A stretch of 64,000 nt of DNA from Streptomyces hydrogenans (GCF_014656075.1 NZ_BNBS01000011.1:1-64000); one strand, 5' to 3'; positions 10,911 to 20,851 are shown, numbered from the stretch's first letter. Program-made: numbers and translations. Notes: generated by a model not told the origin, from the sequence alone.

Positions 10911-11930
10911 TCAGCGGCGCGGCTGGGCGTCCAGGACCTGCTGGAGCGCCTCGAACTCCTCGACGCACTTGCCGGATCCGAGGGCCACCGAGTCCAGCGG
11001 GTCCTCGGCGATGTGGATCGGCATGCCGGTCTCGCGGCGGAGCCGCTCGTCCAGGCCGCGCAGCAGGGCGCCCCCACCCGTGAGAACGATGCCGCGGTCC
11101 ATCACGTCACCGGAGAGCTCGGGCGGGCACTTGTCCAGGGTGGTCTTCACCGCGTCGACGATCGCGTTGACCGGCTCCTCGATGGCCTTGCGGACCTCGG
11201 CGGCCGAGATGACGACGGTCTTGGGGAGGCCGGAGACGAGGTCGCGGCCGCGGATCTCGGTGTGCTCGTCCTGCTCCAGGTCGTAGGCCGAACCGATCGT
11301 GATCTTGATCTGTTCGGCGGTGCGCTCGCCGAGGAGGAGGGAGTACTCCTTCTTGATGTGCTGGATGATCGCGTTGTCCAGCTCGTCGCCGGCCACCCGG
11401 ATGGACTGTGCCGTGACGATTCCTCCGAGGGAGATCACCGCGACCTCGGTGGTGCCGCCGCCGATGTCGACGACCATGTTGCCGGTGGCCTCGTGGACGG
11501 GGAGGCCGGAACCGATGGCCGCGGCCATGGGCTCCTCGATGATGTGCACCTGGCGGGCGCCGGCCTGGGTGGACGCCTCGATGACGGCGCGGCGCTCGAC
11601 GCCGGTGATGCCGGAGGGCACGCAGACCACGACACGGGGGCGGGCGAGGTAGCGCCGCTTGTGGATCTTCAGGATGAAGTAGCGGAGCATCCGCTCGGTG
11701 ATCTCGAAGTCGGCGATGACGCCGTCCTTGAGCGGACGCACGGCGACGATGTTGCCGGGGGTCCGGCCGATCATCTTCTTCGCCTCGGCACCCACCGCGA
11801 GGATCCCGCCGGTGTTGGTGTTGATCGCGACGACGGACGGCTCGTTGAGGACGATGCCTCGACCCCTGACGTACACCAGCGTGTTGGCGGTCCCGAGGTC
11901 GACAGCCATGTCACGGCCGATGAACGACAT
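10911..11930 (-). CDS. mreB: Rod shape-determining protein MreB (actin homologue)
   Basis: A 339-residue bacterial actin carrying the nucleotide-binding signatures DLGTANT (phosphate 1), [11 protein letters not shown] (phosphate 2) and [11 protein letters not shown] (adenosine). MreB filaments organise wall synthesis; in Streptomyces it acts mainly in spore-wall assembly. I start at the ATG at 11930 (MSFIGRDM) because AAGGGG lies about 6 nt before it. An in-frame ATG at 11951 would add MGNKGNF but places that good ribosome binding site inside the coding region. It leads the mreBCD-PBP2-rodA cluster; its promoter should lie within 11931-12080. Confidence 0.96.
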   Translation of the reverse strand: MSFIGRDMAVDLGTANTLVYVRGRGIVLNEPSVVAINTNTGGILAVGAEAKKMIGRTPGNIVAVRPLKDGVIADFEITERMLRYFILKIHKRRYLARPRVVVCVPSGITGVERRAVIEASTQAGARQVHIIEEPMAAAIGSGLPVHEATGNMVVDIGGGTTEVAVISLGGIVTAQSIRVAGDELDNAIIQHIKKEYSLLLGERTAEQIKITIGSAYDLEQDEHTEIRGRDLVSGLPKTVVISAAEVRKAIEEPVNAIVDAVKTTLDKCPPELSGDVMDRGIVLTGGGALLRGLDERLRRETGMPIHIAEDPLDSVALGSGKCVEEFEALQQVLDAQPRR

Positions 11931-12082
11931 GAAGTTCCCCTTGTTTCCCATGGCTGAGGGTGGTGCGGCGAAGAGTTTTCATCGTAGTGCCGCTCACGCG
12001 GATGGCGCGCGCTGGTCCACCTCTGTACTAGGTGACGGTAGGACGCGGCGATCCGTTCCCGGGATTGGCGTTCATATGCCTG

Positions 12083-12110
12083 GGGGCGGCCGAATTCCTT
12101 CGGTCGCCCC
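12083..12110 (-). terminator. Hairpin terminator after ndk
   Basis: A 12-bp stem (12083-12094 with 12099-12110, one G-T pair) around a TTCC loop, about 60 bases past the ndk stop on the minus strand and upstream of mreB. It separates the ndk unit from the mre cluster. Confidence 0.7.
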
Positions 12111-12169
12111 ACCAGGTGCTTCCGTTCGGCTGACGGTGGGTCAGCCGGAACGTCGTGCGGGACCGGACG

Positions 12170-12583
12170 TCACGCCAGGCCGGGGAAGAAGATCTTCAGC
12201 TCGCGCGCGGCGGACTCCTCGGAGTCCGAGGCGTGGATGAGGTTCTCGCGGACGATGGTGCCGAAGTCGCCGCGGATGGAACCCGGGGCGGCGGCGATCG
12301 GGTCGGTCGGGCCCGCCAGCCGGCGGACGCCCTCGATGACCCGCTCGCCCTCGACGACGAGCGCGACGACCGGACCGGAGGACATGAAGCCCATCAGCGG
12401 CTCGTAGAAGGGCTTGCCCTTGTGCTCGCCGTAGTGCTGCTCCAGCGTCTCCTGGTCCAGCTCGCGCAGCTCCAGGGCCGCGAGGGTCCAGCCGGCCTTG
12501 CGCTCGATGCGGCCGATGATCTCGCCGACCAGGCCGCGGCGGACCGCGTCGGGCTTGAGCAGGACGAGCGTGCGCTGGCTCAC
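12170..12583 (-). CDS. ndk: Nucleoside-diphosphate kinase
   Basis: A full-length 137-residue NDP kinase, which transfers the gamma-phosphate from NTPs to NDPs through a phosphohistidine. The family start QRTLVLLKPDAVRRGLVGEI is clear, and IHASDSEESA near residue 114 contains the catalytic-His region. The GTG start has GAAGGAG about 8 nt upstream. It lies 64 bp downstream of the DUF4233 gene in a folC-DUF4233-ndk order on the minus strand. Confidence 0.97.
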   Translation of the reverse strand: MSQRTLVLLKPDAVRRGLVGEIIGRIERKAGWTLAALELRELDQETLEQHYGEHKGKPFYEPLMGFMSSGPVVALVVEGERVIEGVRRLAGPTDPIAAAPGSIRGDFGTIVRENLIHASDSEESAARELKIFFPGLA

Positions 12584-12647
12584 GGGGGGAACTCCTTCGG
12601 GAGGGGTGTGCGGGCCTATGAATCTACAGGGCCCGCCCCGCCCCCCG

Positions 12648-13016
12648 TCACGCAGCGTCAGGCCCTGCGGAGCCCTGGCCCGCGGCGTTCGAGACGGCCC
12701 AGCGGGCCTTGATCTCGTCCACCTTGCGCCCGTAGTGCACCGAGCACCACCACAGGACGGCGAAGACCGCCCCGAGGAAGTACATGACGGGGACGAAGAA
12801 GCCGCTGAGGATCAGCCCGATCTGGAGCGCCCAGCCGAGCTGGACGCCACCGGGGCGGGTGATCATCCCGCAGAGCAGCACGGAGAGGACCATCGCGACG
12901 CCGCACACCCACCAGACGGTGGAGGTGCTGAGGCCGTCGTCCTTCATGGCGACGAGGCCGGCGAAGCCGATGACGAAGAACTCGCCGATGAGCGTGGAGG
13001 AGCAGAGCGTGCGCAT
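12648..13016 (-). CDS. DUF4233 domain-containing membrane protein
   Basis: A 122-residue protein with four predicted membrane helices (FFVIGFAGLVAM, VWWVCGVAMVLSVLLC, LGWALQIGLILSGFF, MYFLGAVFAVLWW) and a polar C-terminus. DUF4233 proteins of unknown function regularly follow folC in actinobacteria. Here it starts 7 nt after the folC stop, so the two are almost certainly co-transcribed. No catalytic motif is visible. Confidence 0.9.
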   Translation of the reverse strand: MRTLCSSTLIGEFFVIGFAGLVAMKDDGLSTSTVWWVCGVAMVLSVLLCGMITRPGGVQLGWALQIGLILSGFFVPVMYFLGAVFAVLWWCSVHYGRKVDEIKARWAVSNAAGQGSAGPDAA

Positions 13017-13023
13017 TTCCGGG

Positions 13024-14547
13024 TCAGCCCCTCTTGAGCAGCAGCCGGGCGTCGCCGACCGTGAAGATCGAACCGGTCACCAGCACGCCGGCGCCGCCGT
13101 ACTCGGCCTCCTCCTCGGCGAGCGTGATCGCCGCCTCCAGGGCGTCGGGCAGCCGCGGCTCCACGACGACCCGGTCCTCGCCGAAGACCTCGACGGCGAC
13201 GGCGGCGAGCGCGTCGGCGTCGGTGGCACGGGAGGTGGAGTTCTGGGTGATCACGATCTCGGCGAAGATCGGCTCGAACGCCTCCAGGAGCCCGCGGGCG
13301 TCCTTGTCGCCGCTGGTGGAGACGACGCCGATGAGCCGGGAGAAGCCGAAGGCCTCGGAGACGGCCTCGGCGGTCGCGCGGGCCCCGTGGGGGTTGTGCG
13401 CGGCGTCCAGGATGACCGTCGGGGAGGAGCGGACGACCTCCAGACGGCCGGGCGACGTGGTGTGGGCGAAGGCGCGCCGGACGGTCTCGACGTCGAGGGT
13501 GCGGGCGTGCTCGGCGCCGATGCCGAAGAACGCCTCGACGGCGGCGAGCGCCACGGCCGCGTTGTGCGCCTGGTGGGCGCCGTACATCGGGAGGAAGATC
13601 CCGTCGTACTCGCCGCCGAGGCCGCGCAGCGTCAGCAGCTGCCCGCCGACGGCCACCTCGCGGGAGACCACGCCGAACTCCATGCCCTCGCGGGCCACCG
13701 TCGCGTCGACGTCGACGGCCTTCTTCAGGAGCACCTGGGCGGCGTCCACCGGCTGCTGGGCCAGGATGACGGTAGCGCCCTGCTTGATGACGCCGGACTT
13801 CTCGCCGGCGATCTCACCGGTGGTCTCGCCGAGCCGGTCGGTGTGGTCCAGGTCGATCGGGGTGACGACGGCGACGGAGCCGTCGATCACGTTGGTCGCG
13901 TCCCAGGTGCCGCCCATGCCGACCTCGACGACGGCCGCGTCGACCGGGGCGTCCGCGAAGGCCGCGTAGGCCATTCCGGTGAGGACCTCGAAGAACGAGA
14001 GCCGGTACTCCTCCCGGGCGTCGACCATCTCGACGTACGGCTTCACGTCCTGGTACGTCTCGATGAACCGCTCGGCGGAGATCGGGGCGCCGTCCAGGCT
14101 GATCCGCTCGGTGATGGTCTGCACGTGCGGCGAGGTGTAGCGGCCGGTGCGCAGCTCGAAGGCGCCGAGCAGGGACTCGATCATCCGGGCCGTCGACGTC
14201 TTGCCGTTGGTGCCCGTGATGTGGATCGAGGGGTACGCGCGCTGCGGCTCGCCCAGCACGTCCATCAGGGCCGCGATCCGCTTGACCGACGGCTCCAGCT
14301 TGGTCTCGCCCCAGCGGGTCGAGAGCTCGGTCTCGACCTCGCGGAGCGCCTTGTCCAGCTCCGGGTCCTCGGGGCGGGTCGGCACGGGGTCGCCCTGCGG
14401 GGGTCCGGCCTGGGTGCGCAGGGTGCGGCTGCCGGCCTCGATCACCGCCAGGTCGGGGTCTCGGCTGGTCGCCTCGTCGACGAGGTCGTCGAAGTCGTCG
14501 GCGTGCTCGTCGGCGGCGTGGTCGCGCGGGTCGCTCGGGTCACTCAC
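13024..14547 (-). CDS. folC: Bifunctional folylpolyglutamate synthase/dihydrofolate synthase
   Basis: FolC ligates Glu to dihydropteroate or to folates in an ATP-dependent Mur-ligase-like reaction. The P-loop ITGTNGKTSTARMI, the GMGGTWDATNV segment and the later LDAAHNPHGARA motif match the family. I start at the GTG at 14547 (SDPSDPRDH), giving 507 residues; the frame remains open upstream but that extension is Arg/Gly-rich and unlike the family. The first 60 or so residues are an acidic, probably disordered extension typical of streptomycete FolC. The promoter is shared with, or faces, the divergent mreB-like gene about 100 bp away. Confidence 0.94.
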   Translation of the reverse strand: MSDPSDPRDHAADEHADDFDDLVDEATSRDPDLAVIEAGSRTLRTQAGPPQGDPVPTRPEDPELDKALREVETELSTRWGETKLEPSVKRIAALMDVLGEPQRAYPSIHITGTNGKTSTARMIESLLGAFELRTGRYTSPHVQTITERISLDGAPISAERFIETYQDVKPYVEMVDAREEYRLSFFEVLTGMAYAAFADAPVDAAVVEVGMGGTWDATNVIDGSVAVVTPIDLDHTDRLGETTGEIAGEKSGVIKQGATVILAQQPVDAAQVLLKKAVDVDATVAREGMEFGVVSREVAVGGQLLTLRGLGGEYDGIFLPMYGAHQAHNAAVALAAVEAFFGIGAEHARTLDVETVRRAFAHTTSPGRLEVVRSSPTVILDAAHNPHGARATAEAVSEAFGFSRLIGVVSTSGDKDARGLLEAFEPIFAEIVITQNSTSRATDADALAAVAVEVFGEDRVVVEPRLPDALEAAITLAEEEAEYGGAGVLVTGSIFTVGDARLLLKRG

Positions 14548-14648
14548 GGAGCCAAGTCTACGGAGACCCACCGACAGGACCATCGGCCCACCCCGTTCGG
14601 GACCTTCGGCCCGCCGTCCACGGGGGCCGCCCGGCAAACTTGGCGATC

Positions 14649-15671
14649 ATGGACATAGGCATCGATCTCGGCACGGCCAACACCCTCCTCTACGCGCGCG
14701 GGCGCGGCATCGTGCTCAACGAGCCGTCCGTGGTGGCGGTCCAGGAGGGCTCCCGGCACGCGCTCGCGGTCGGCGCGGAGGCGAAGGAGACGATCGGCCG
14801 GACACCCGGGTCGATCACCGCGGTCCGGCCCCTGCGGGACGGGGTGATCAGCGACTACGAGGCCGCCGAGGAGATGATCCGGCACTTCGTCCGCAAGGCG
14901 GTGCCGGGGCGCAGGCTCCCCCGCACCCGGATGGTCGTGTGCGTCCCCAGCGGGGTCACCCCGGTCGAGCGACGGGCCATCGTGGACGCCTCGGTCTCGG
15001 CGGGCGCGCGGGCCGTCCACCTCATCGAGGAGCCGATGGCGGCGGCGATCGGGGCGGGGCTGCCGGTCTCCGACCCGCGCGGCTCGATGGTGGTCGACAT
15101 CGGCGGCGGGACGACGGAGGTGGCGGTGATCTCGCTGGGAGGGATCGTCACCGCGCAGTCCCTGCGGGTCGGCGGCGACCGCTTCGACGCGGCGATCACC
15201 GACCACGTCCGCAAGGAGCACTCGCTGCTGATCGGGGAGCGGACGGCGGAGGACGTGAAGGTGGCGATCGGCTCGGCGTGGCCGGTGCCGGGCGGCGAGG
15301 AGTTCGAGCGGAGCGCCTTCACGGTGCGCGGCCGGGAGAAGGTCAGCGGCCTGCCGCGCACGGTGGAGCTGTCCGTGCCGGAGGTCCGCGCGGCCCTGGA
15401 CGAGCCGGTGGAGGCGGTCGTCGCGGCGGTGCGGGCGACGCTGGAGGAGTGCCCGCCGGAGCTGTCCGGTGACGTGATGGAGCACGGCATCGTCCTCACC
15501 GGCGGCGGCGCGCTGCTGCCGGGCCTGGACCTCAGGATGGCCTCGGCCACGGGCATCCCGGTCTTCGTGGCGGACGACCCGCTGGACTGCGTGGCCCTCG
15601 GCTCGGGCCGCTGCGTGGAGGACTTCGACGGCCTCCAGCGGGTGCTGGGCAAGGCGGTGCGGGCCCGTTAG
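14649..15671 (+). CDS. MreB-like rod shape-determining protein (second paralogue)
   Basis: A 340-residue bacterial actin with intact [18 protein letters not shown] and [11 protein letters not shown] nucleotide-binding motifs, clearly paralogous to MreB at 10911-11930. It differs in the RKAVPGRRLPRTRM region, in a longer WPVPGGEEFERSAF insert and in lacking the MSFIGRDM start. It sits alone, away from mreCD and divergent from folC. Streptomycetes carry Mbl and other MreB-like proteins at other loci; whether this is one of those relocated or an additional copy cannot be decided from the window. The ATG at 14649 is preferred, though a TTG at 14640 is possible; no clear ribosome binding site is visible. 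Confidence 0.9.
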   Translation: MDIGIDLGTANTLLYARGRGIVLNEPSVVAVQEGSRHALAVGAEAKETIGRTPGSITAVRPLRDGVISDYEAAEEMIRHFVRKAVPGRRLPRTRMVVCVPSGVTPVERRAIVDASVSAGARAVHLIEEPMAAAIGAGLPVSDPRGSMVVDIGGGTTEVAVISLGGIVTAQSLRVGGDRFDAAITDHVRKEHSLLIGERTAEDVKVAIGSAWPVPGGEEFERSAFTVRGREKVSGLPRTVELSVPEVRAALDEPVEAVVAAVRATLEECPPELSGDVMEHGIVLTGGGALLPGLDLRMASATGIPVFVADDPLDCVALGSGRCVEDFDGLQRVLGKAVRAR

Positions 15672-15780
15672 GCCATACGGGGATGTGCCCGGCCCGGGCC
15701 TTGGCGGCCCGCGCGGTACGGGCCCGTCAGACCGTACGAGGTGGGGCGGGACCGAGGGCCTCGGCCGCCCGCGCGGCACG
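15654..15780. repeat. Decayed direct repeat, period about 59-60 bp
   Basis: GCGGTGCGGGCCCGTTAG (15654) recurs as GCGGTACGGGCCCGTCAG (15713), and a third, shorter copy starts GCGGCACG (15773). The first copy spans the stop codon of the MreB-like gene and the others fill the gap before the histidine kinase stop. This looks like an old tandem duplication; no function is evident. Confidence 0.55.
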
Positions 15781-15788
15781 CCTCCGGC

Positions 15789-16937
15789 TCAGCGGCGCGG
15801 CAGGCCGGACGGCAGCGTCGCCCGGACCACGTACGCCTCGTCCTTCTCCCTCGCCGTGAGGGTGCCGCCCATGCTGGCCACGCGCTCGTCCATCGAGACG
15901 AGGCCGGTGCCGGTGGAGACGGGGGCGCGGTCCGGCGGGGTCCGCGGCAGCGGGTTGCGGACCTCGATCCACAGGTCCGCACCGGCGACGCCGATGGCGA
16001 CCCGCACCGGCAGGCCCGGCGCGTGCTTCGCCGCGTTCGTCAGGCACTCCTGGACCACGCGGTAGACCGCGGCCTGCCGCAGCGGCGAGAGCGCCTTCCC
16101 GTCCTCGGTCACGTCCAGCTCCACCGGACTGCCCATCCGCTCGCTCTCGGCGGCCAGGTCCGCGAGGCCCTCCAGACCGGGCGTGGCGCCCTCCCGGTCG
16201 GCGCGCCGCACGATCGTCTCGTTCAGCATCAGGTGGGCGCGCCGGGCGGTGTCCGCCAGCTCCTCGAAGTCCTTCTGGTGGGCGTCGCCCCGGGCCCGCA
16301 CGGCGAGCACCTCGGCCCGCACCGCGAGCACGGTCAGCTCGCGCCCGACCAGGTCGTGGACGTCCCGTCCGACCTGGATGCGCTCCTCCTGGACGGCCTG
16401 CCGGGCGGCCGCCTCGCGCCGCTGGACCTCCAGGGCGCGCACCAGGTCCTGGCGGTAGGCGGCGATGCCGACGCCCGCCGCGAGCACCCCGATCGGGACG
16501 ATCACGCTGAGGAAGTCGCTGAGGGTGTCGCCGTGGTGCGCGGCGGGCCAGCCGGGCGTCTGGAAGTAGGCGTACGCCACCCCGATGTAGAGCAGGGTCG
16601 CGACGACCGCGGCCCGTCGGCCCCGGAAGCGCCCGATCGAGTAGAGCGCGAACTGGATCATGGTGACTTCGTGGAGCCAGCCCATCAGCCCGAGCGCCAC
16701 GACGTACGGCACCCAGGGCGCCCGCCGCCGCAGCACCAGGGTCGCGGCGCCGGCGGCGAGGACCAGGGTGGCGGTGACGCCGGTGAGGGAGTTGTCCTCC
16801 CGGGCGAGCCCCGGCACGTCCAGGACCATGAGCCCGAAGGCGCTCAGCGCGGCGACGACGTCCAGGGCGCGGGGCGAGCCGGCCCACCGGTCCACACGGC
16901 GGCGCAGCGACGCGGGGACGGCGGGGAGGCGGACCAT
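15789..16937 (-). CDS. Sensor histidine kinase, NarL/HisKA_3 type
   Basis: A 382-residue two-component sensor. Residues about 25-165 hold five or six membrane helices with little extracytoplasmic sequence. A dimerisation/phosphoacceptor domain follows, with VGRDVHDLVGREL (H194 the probable phosphorylated His). The C-terminal HATPase has its N-box in QECLTNAAKHAPG and a G-box in GTGLVSMDERV. Such kinases normally sit next to a LuxR-type response regulator, but none is adjacent here: valS is upstream and the MreB-like gene downstream. It is therefore an orphan kinase, and its signal is unknown. Confidence 0.93.
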   Translation of the reverse strand: MVRLPAVPASLRRRVDRWAGSPRALDVVAALSAFGLMVLDVPGLAREDNSLTGVTATLVLAAGAATLVLRRRAPWVPYVVALGLMGWLHEVTMIQFALYSIGRFRGRRAAVVATLLYIGVAYAYFQTPGWPAAHHGDTLSDFLSVIVPIGVLAAGVGIAAYRQDLVRALEVQRREAAARQAVQEERIQVGRDVHDLVGRELTVLAVRAEVLAVRARGDAHQKDFEELADTARRAHLMLNETIVRRADREGATPGLEGLADLAAESERMGSPVELDVTEDGKALSPLRQAAVYRVVQECLTNAAKHAPGLPVRVAIGVAGADLWIEVRNPLPRTPPDRAPVSTGTGLVSMDERVASMGGTLTAREKDEAYVVRATLPSGLPRR

Positions 16938-17039
16938 GTCTCCATCATCCAGGGTCCTTGGTCCCGACGCCGTGGACCCGAAGTCCCGTCTGCTGTGAGA
17001 TCAGGCACTACGTCCCGTTTCCTGCGGGATCGGGGACGC

Positions 17040-17075
17040 GGAAGGGCCCGGGACCTCTCGGTCCCGGGCCCTTCC
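17040..17075 (-). terminator. Hairpin terminator after valS
   Basis: A perfect 16-bp stem (17040-17055 with 17060-17075) around a TCTC loop, about 10 bases past the valS stop on the minus strand. There is no T-run. Confidence 0.82.
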
Positions 17076-17085
17076 TCCGCACGCG

Positions 17086-19713
17086 TTACGCCCGGGGCAG
17101 CGTGTCCAGCTGGGACTGGATGCGGGCGATGTCCTCGTCCGCCTTGGCGAGCCTGCCCTTGATCTTGTCCACGACGTTGTCGGGGGCCTTCGCCAGGAAC
17201 GCCTCGTTGCCGAGCTTGGCCTCGGCCTGGGCCTTCTCCTTCTCGGCGGCGGCCAGGTCCTTAGCGAGCCGCTTGCGCTCGGCGGCGACGTCGATCGTGC
17301 CCGACAGGTCGAGCGAGACCGTGGCACCGGCGACCGGCAGGGAGGCGGTGGCCTCGAAGGAGTCGCCCTCCGGCTGGAGGCGCAGGATCTGGCGGATGGC
17401 CGCCTCGTGCGCGACCAGCGCCGTACCGCCCAGGTCGAGACGGGCGGGCACCTTCTGGGCGTCCTGGAGGCCCTGCTCCTTGCGGAAGCGGCGGACCTCG
17501 GTGACGACCCGCTGGACCAGCTCGATCTCCTTCTCGGCGGCCTCGTCGCGGAAGCCGCTGTCCTTGGGCCAGTCGGCGACGACGAGGGACTCGCCGCCGG
17601 TGAGCGTGGTCCACAGGGTGTCGGTGACGAAGGGGACGATCGGGTGCAGCAGGCGCAGCATGACGTCCAGGACCTCGCCGAGGACGCGGCCCGAGACCTT
17701 GGCGCCCTCGCCGCCGGCGAAGAACGTGGTCTTGGACAGCTCGACGTACCAGGCGAAGACCTCGTCCCACGCGAAGTGGTAGAGCGACTCGCTCAGCTTC
17801 GCGAACTGGAAGTCGTCGTAGTACGCGTCGACCCGCGCGACCGTCTCGTTGAGGCGGGACAGGATCCAGCGGTCCGTCGCCGACATCTCGGAGGCGTCCG
17901 GCAGCGGGCCCTCGATCGTGGCGCCGTTCATCAGCGCGAAGCGGGTCGCGTTCCAGATCTTGTTGGCGAAGTTCCGGGACGCCTTGACCCAGTCCTCGCC
18001 GATCGGGACGTCGGCGCCGGGCGTGGCGCCGTTGGCCAGGGTGAAGCGGACGGCGTCGGAGCCGTACGCGTCCATCCAGGTGATCGGGTCGACCGCGTTC
18101 GGGTTCGACTTCGACATCTTCTTGCCGAACTCGTCGCGGACGAGGCCGGTGAGGGCGACCGTCTTGAACGGCACCTCGCCGTCCATCGCGTACAGGCCGA
18201 ACATCATCATCCGGGCGACCCAGAAGAAGATGATGTCGTGGCCGGTGAGCAGGACGTCGGTCGAGTAGAACTTCGCCAGGTCCGGGGTCTTCTCCGGCCA
18301 GCCGAGCGTGGAGAACGGCCACAGGCCGGAGGAGAACCAGGTGTCCAGGACGTCGGGGTCCTGGGTCCAGCCCTCGGCCTCGGTGCCGGGCGGCTCCTCG
18401 TCGGGTCCGACGCAGACGACCTGGCCCTCGGGGCCGTACCAGATCGGGATGCGGTGGCCCCACCACAGCTGGCGCGAGATGCACCAGTCGTGCATGTTGT
18501 CGACCCAGTCGAAGTAGCGCTTGGAGAGCTCCTTCGGGTGGATGTCGACGGAACCGTCGCGGACGGCGTCGCCGGCGGCCTGGGCCAGCGGGCCGACCTT
18601 GACCCACCACTGCATCGACAGGCGCGGCTCGACGGTCGTCTTGCAGCGCGAGCAGTGGCCGACGGAGTGCATGTACGGGCGCTTCTCGGCGACGATCCGG
18701 CCCTGCTCCTTCAGCGCGCCGACGATCGCCGAGCGTGCCTCGAAGCGGTCCAGGCCGAGGAAGGGGCCGTGGACGGTGATCACGCCGTGCTCGTCCATGA
18801 CCGTCAGGGACGGCAGGTCGTGGCGGCGGCCGATCTCGAAGTCGTTCGGGTCGTGCGCCGGGGTCACCTTGACGGCGCCGGTGCCGAACTCAGGGTCGAC
18901 GTGCTCGTCGGCGACGACCGGGATCGTGCGGTCGGTCAGCGGCAGCTTGATCTGCTTGCCGACCAGGTGCTTGTACCGCTCGTCCTCGGGGTGGACGGCG
19001 ACGGCGGTGTCGCCGAGCATCGTCTCGGCACGGGTGGTGGCGACGACGAGGCTGTCCTCGCCCTCGCCATACCGGATGGAGACCAGCTCGCCGGCGTCGT
19101 CCTGGTACTCGACCTCGATGTCCGAGATGGCCGTCAGACAGCGCGGGCACCAGTTGATGATGCGCTCGGCGCGGTAGATCAGGCCGTCCTCGTAGAGGTC
19201 CTTGAAGATCTTCTGGACGGCCTTGGACAGGCCCTCGTCCATGGTGAAGCGCTCGCGCGACCAGTCGAGGCCGGCGCCGAGACGGCGGAGCTGGCCGAGG
19301 ATCCGGCCACCGTACTCCTCCTTCCACTGCCAGACGCGCTCGACGAACGCGTCACGGCCCAGGTCGTGGCGGGACTTGCCCTCCTCGGCGAGCTGCTGCT
19401 CGACCTTGTTCTGGGTCGCGATGCCGGCGTGGTCCATGCCCGGCAGCCAGAGCGTCTCGAAGCCCTGCATGCGCTTGCGGCGGGTCAGGGCGTCCATCAG
19501 CGTCACCTGGAAGGCGTGGCCCAGGTGCAGGGCGCCGGTGACGTTCGGTGGCGGGATGACGATGGTGTACGGAGGCTTCTCGCTCTTCGCGTCCGCCTCG
19601 AAGTAGCCGCGCTCCACCCAGCGCTCGTACAGCGGCCCCTCTACCTCGGCCGGCGTGTACTGGGTCGGCAATTCGGTGGTGGCTGCTGTCTGCTGCTGAG
19701 TGTTCTCGGTCAC
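17086..19713 (-). CDS. valS: Valyl-tRNA synthetase
   Basis: A complete 875-residue class I aminoacyl-tRNA synthetase. The HIGH motif appears as HLGH (residues 63-66, after PPPNVTGAL) and KMSKS as KKMSKSN near residue 530. The CP1 editing insertion lies between them, followed by the anticodon-binding domain and the C-terminal coiled coil typical of ValRS ([21 protein letters not shown]). The ATG start lies in a plausible leader. No T-box leader was recognised in the 138 bp upstream. Confidence 0.97.
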   Translation of the reverse strand: MTENTQQQTAATTELPTQYTPAEVEGPLYERWVERGYFEADAKSEKPPYTIVIPPPNVTGALHLGHAFQVTLMDALTRRKRMQGFETLWLPGMDHAGIATQNKVEQQLAEEGKSRHDLGRDAFVERVWQWKEEYGGRILGQLRRLGAGLDWSRERFTMDEGLSKAVQKIFKDLYEDGLIYRAERIINWCPRCLTAISDIEVEYQDDAGELVSIRYGEGEDSLVVATTRAETMLGDTAVAVHPEDERYKHLVGKQIKLPLTDRTIPVVADEHVDPEFGTGAVKVTPAHDPNDFEIGRRHDLPSLTVMDEHGVITVHGPFLGLDRFEARSAIVGALKEQGRIVAEKRPYMHSVGHCSRCKTTVEPRLSMQWWVKVGPLAQAAGDAVRDGSVDIHPKELSKRYFDWVDNMHDWCISRQLWWGHRIPIWYGPEGQVVCVGPDEEPPGTEAEGWTQDPDVLDTWFSSGLWPFSTLGWPEKTPDLAKFYSTDVLLTGHDIIFFWVARMMMFGLYAMDGEVPFKTVALTGLVRDEFGKKMSKSNPNAVDPITWMDAYGSDAVRFTLANGATPGADVPIGEDWVKASRNFANKIWNATRFALMNGATIEGPLPDASEMSATDRWILSRLNETVARVDAYYDDFQFAKLSESLYHFAWDEVFAWYVELSKTTFFAGGEGAKVSGRVLGEVLDVMLRLLHPIVPFVTDTLWTTLTGGESLVVADWPKDSGFRDEAAEKEIELVQRVVTEVRRFRKEQGLQDAQKVPARLDLGGTALVAHEAAIRQILRLQPEGDSFEATASLPVAGATVSLDLSGTIDVAAERKRLAKDLAAAEKEKAQAEAKLGNEAFLAKAPDNVVDKIKGRLAKADEDIARIQSQLDTLPRA

Positions 19714-19851
19714 GGGCCCAGTTTAGGGGTGCGACGGTCGTGTCCCGAAACGCGATTGTTCGGTAACGGTGTGCCCCCCGCCGCCCCACCACGGGACGGC
19801 TTCCGCCAGGATGTTCGCTACGCATAAACGTCCTGTGAGGGGAAGCAGTAG

Positions 19852-20781
19852 ATGAGCTACAACCAGCCGGGTCCGTACGGGGGCCAGCAGCCTCAGCAGC
19901 CCGGGCCCTACGGTCAGCAGCCCGGCCCTTACGGGCAGCCGCAGGGTCAGCCCGGCTACGGCTACCCCCAGCAGGCCCCGCAGGGCGTGCCGCCGCAGCA
20001 GCCGTACGGCTACCCGCAGCAGCAGCCGAACCCCTACGGCCAGCAGCCGCAGTACGGCGCCCCCCAGGGCCCCGGCGGCTACGTGCCCCACCCGCCGGCC
20101 CCGGCGAAGTCCAAGACCCCGCTCATCATCGGCGCGGTCGCCGTCGTCGCGGCGATCGCCGTCGGCGCGTACTTCCTGATCGGCGGCGGTGGCGGCGCGT
20201 CGGTCGCGAACGACGGCCCGCACAAGCTGGTGACGCCGGAGACGGTGCTGACCGAGTACAAGAAGGCTCCGGACGAGTCCAAGTCCGACGAGGACGACTT
20301 CATCAAGGACGCGGAGAAGTTCGGCGTCAAGAACCCTCAGCGAGCCAACGGCAGCTACCAGGTGAAGGACGCCAGCAACCCGCTCGCGGGCAAGATGCTG
20401 ATGTTTGGCGGCGCCTACGGCGAGATCTCGGACCCCGAGAAGACCGTCGACAACGTCTTCGCCGGCATGAAGGCCGAGATGGAGGCCGAGAAGGACAAGA
20501 ACGAAGGCGAGCTCGTCGGCGACCCGAAGACGGTCACGCCTGAGGGCCTCGACGGCGCCGTGATGAAGTGCCAGGAGGTCAAGTCCAAGACCGGCGAGGA
20601 GTCCGGGGGCCTTGGCCCCAAGGAGGTCACCATGCCTGTCTGCGTCTGGGGCGACCACAGCACGCTCGGCTACGTGATGCATTTCAACCTGGCCGACATG
20701 ATGGCCGGCAAGGGCGGCACCATCGACGAGGTCGCCGCCATCGCCGCCAAGCTCCGCAAGGAAGTCCGCGTCAAGATCTGA
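19852..20781 (+). CDS. PGPYGQ-rich single-pass membrane protein, unknown function
   Basis: A 309-residue protein. The first 85 residues are a low-complexity cytoplasmic tail of repeated QQPGPYG, YGYPQQ and PNPYGQQ units. One transmembrane helix follows (about residues 89-108, IIGAVAVVAAIAVGAYFLI), then a Gly-rich hinge and an extracytoplasmic domain of about 190 residues with no family I recognise. Two Cys in the outer domain (MKCQEV and MPVCVWG) could form a disulphide. Similar Pro/Tyr/Gln-tailed single-pass proteins are common in streptomycetes and their role is unknown. The ATG follows GGGGAAG by about 8 nt. Confidence 0.8.
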   Translation: MSYNQPGPYGGQQPQQPGPYGQQPGPYGQPQGQPGYGYPQQAPQGVPPQQPYGYPQQQPNPYGQQPQYGAPQGPGGYVPHPPAPAKSKTPLIIGAVAVVAAIAVGAYFLIGGGGGASVANDGPHKLVTPETVLTEYKKAPDESKSDEDDFIKDAEKFGVKNPQRANGSYQVKDASNPLAGKMLMFGGAYGEISDPEKTVDNVFAGMKAEMEAEKDKNEGELVGDPKTVTPEGLDGAVMKCQEVKSKTGEESGGLGPKEVTMPVCVWGDHSTLGYVMHFNLADMMAGKGGTIDEVAAIAAKLRKEVRVKI

Positions 20782-20797
20782 CGCACGCGCCATACGT

Positions 20798-20836
20798 GAA
20801 GGGGCGCCCCGCCGGATTCCGGTGGGGCGCCCCTTC
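20798..20836. terminator. Bidirectional hairpin between convergent genes
   Basis: An 18-bp stem (20798-20815 with 20819-20836, one G-T pair) around an ATT loop, placed between the plus-strand membrane protein and the minus-strand clpX. The plus-strand tail reads CGCGTGTG rather than a T-run. Confidence 0.85.
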
Positions 20837-20851
20837 GCGTGTGCCGTGCGG

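Noticed and set aside
19714-19851. T-box leader for valS
   Set aside because: No specifier stem or T-box antiterminator sequence was found in the 138 bp upstream.
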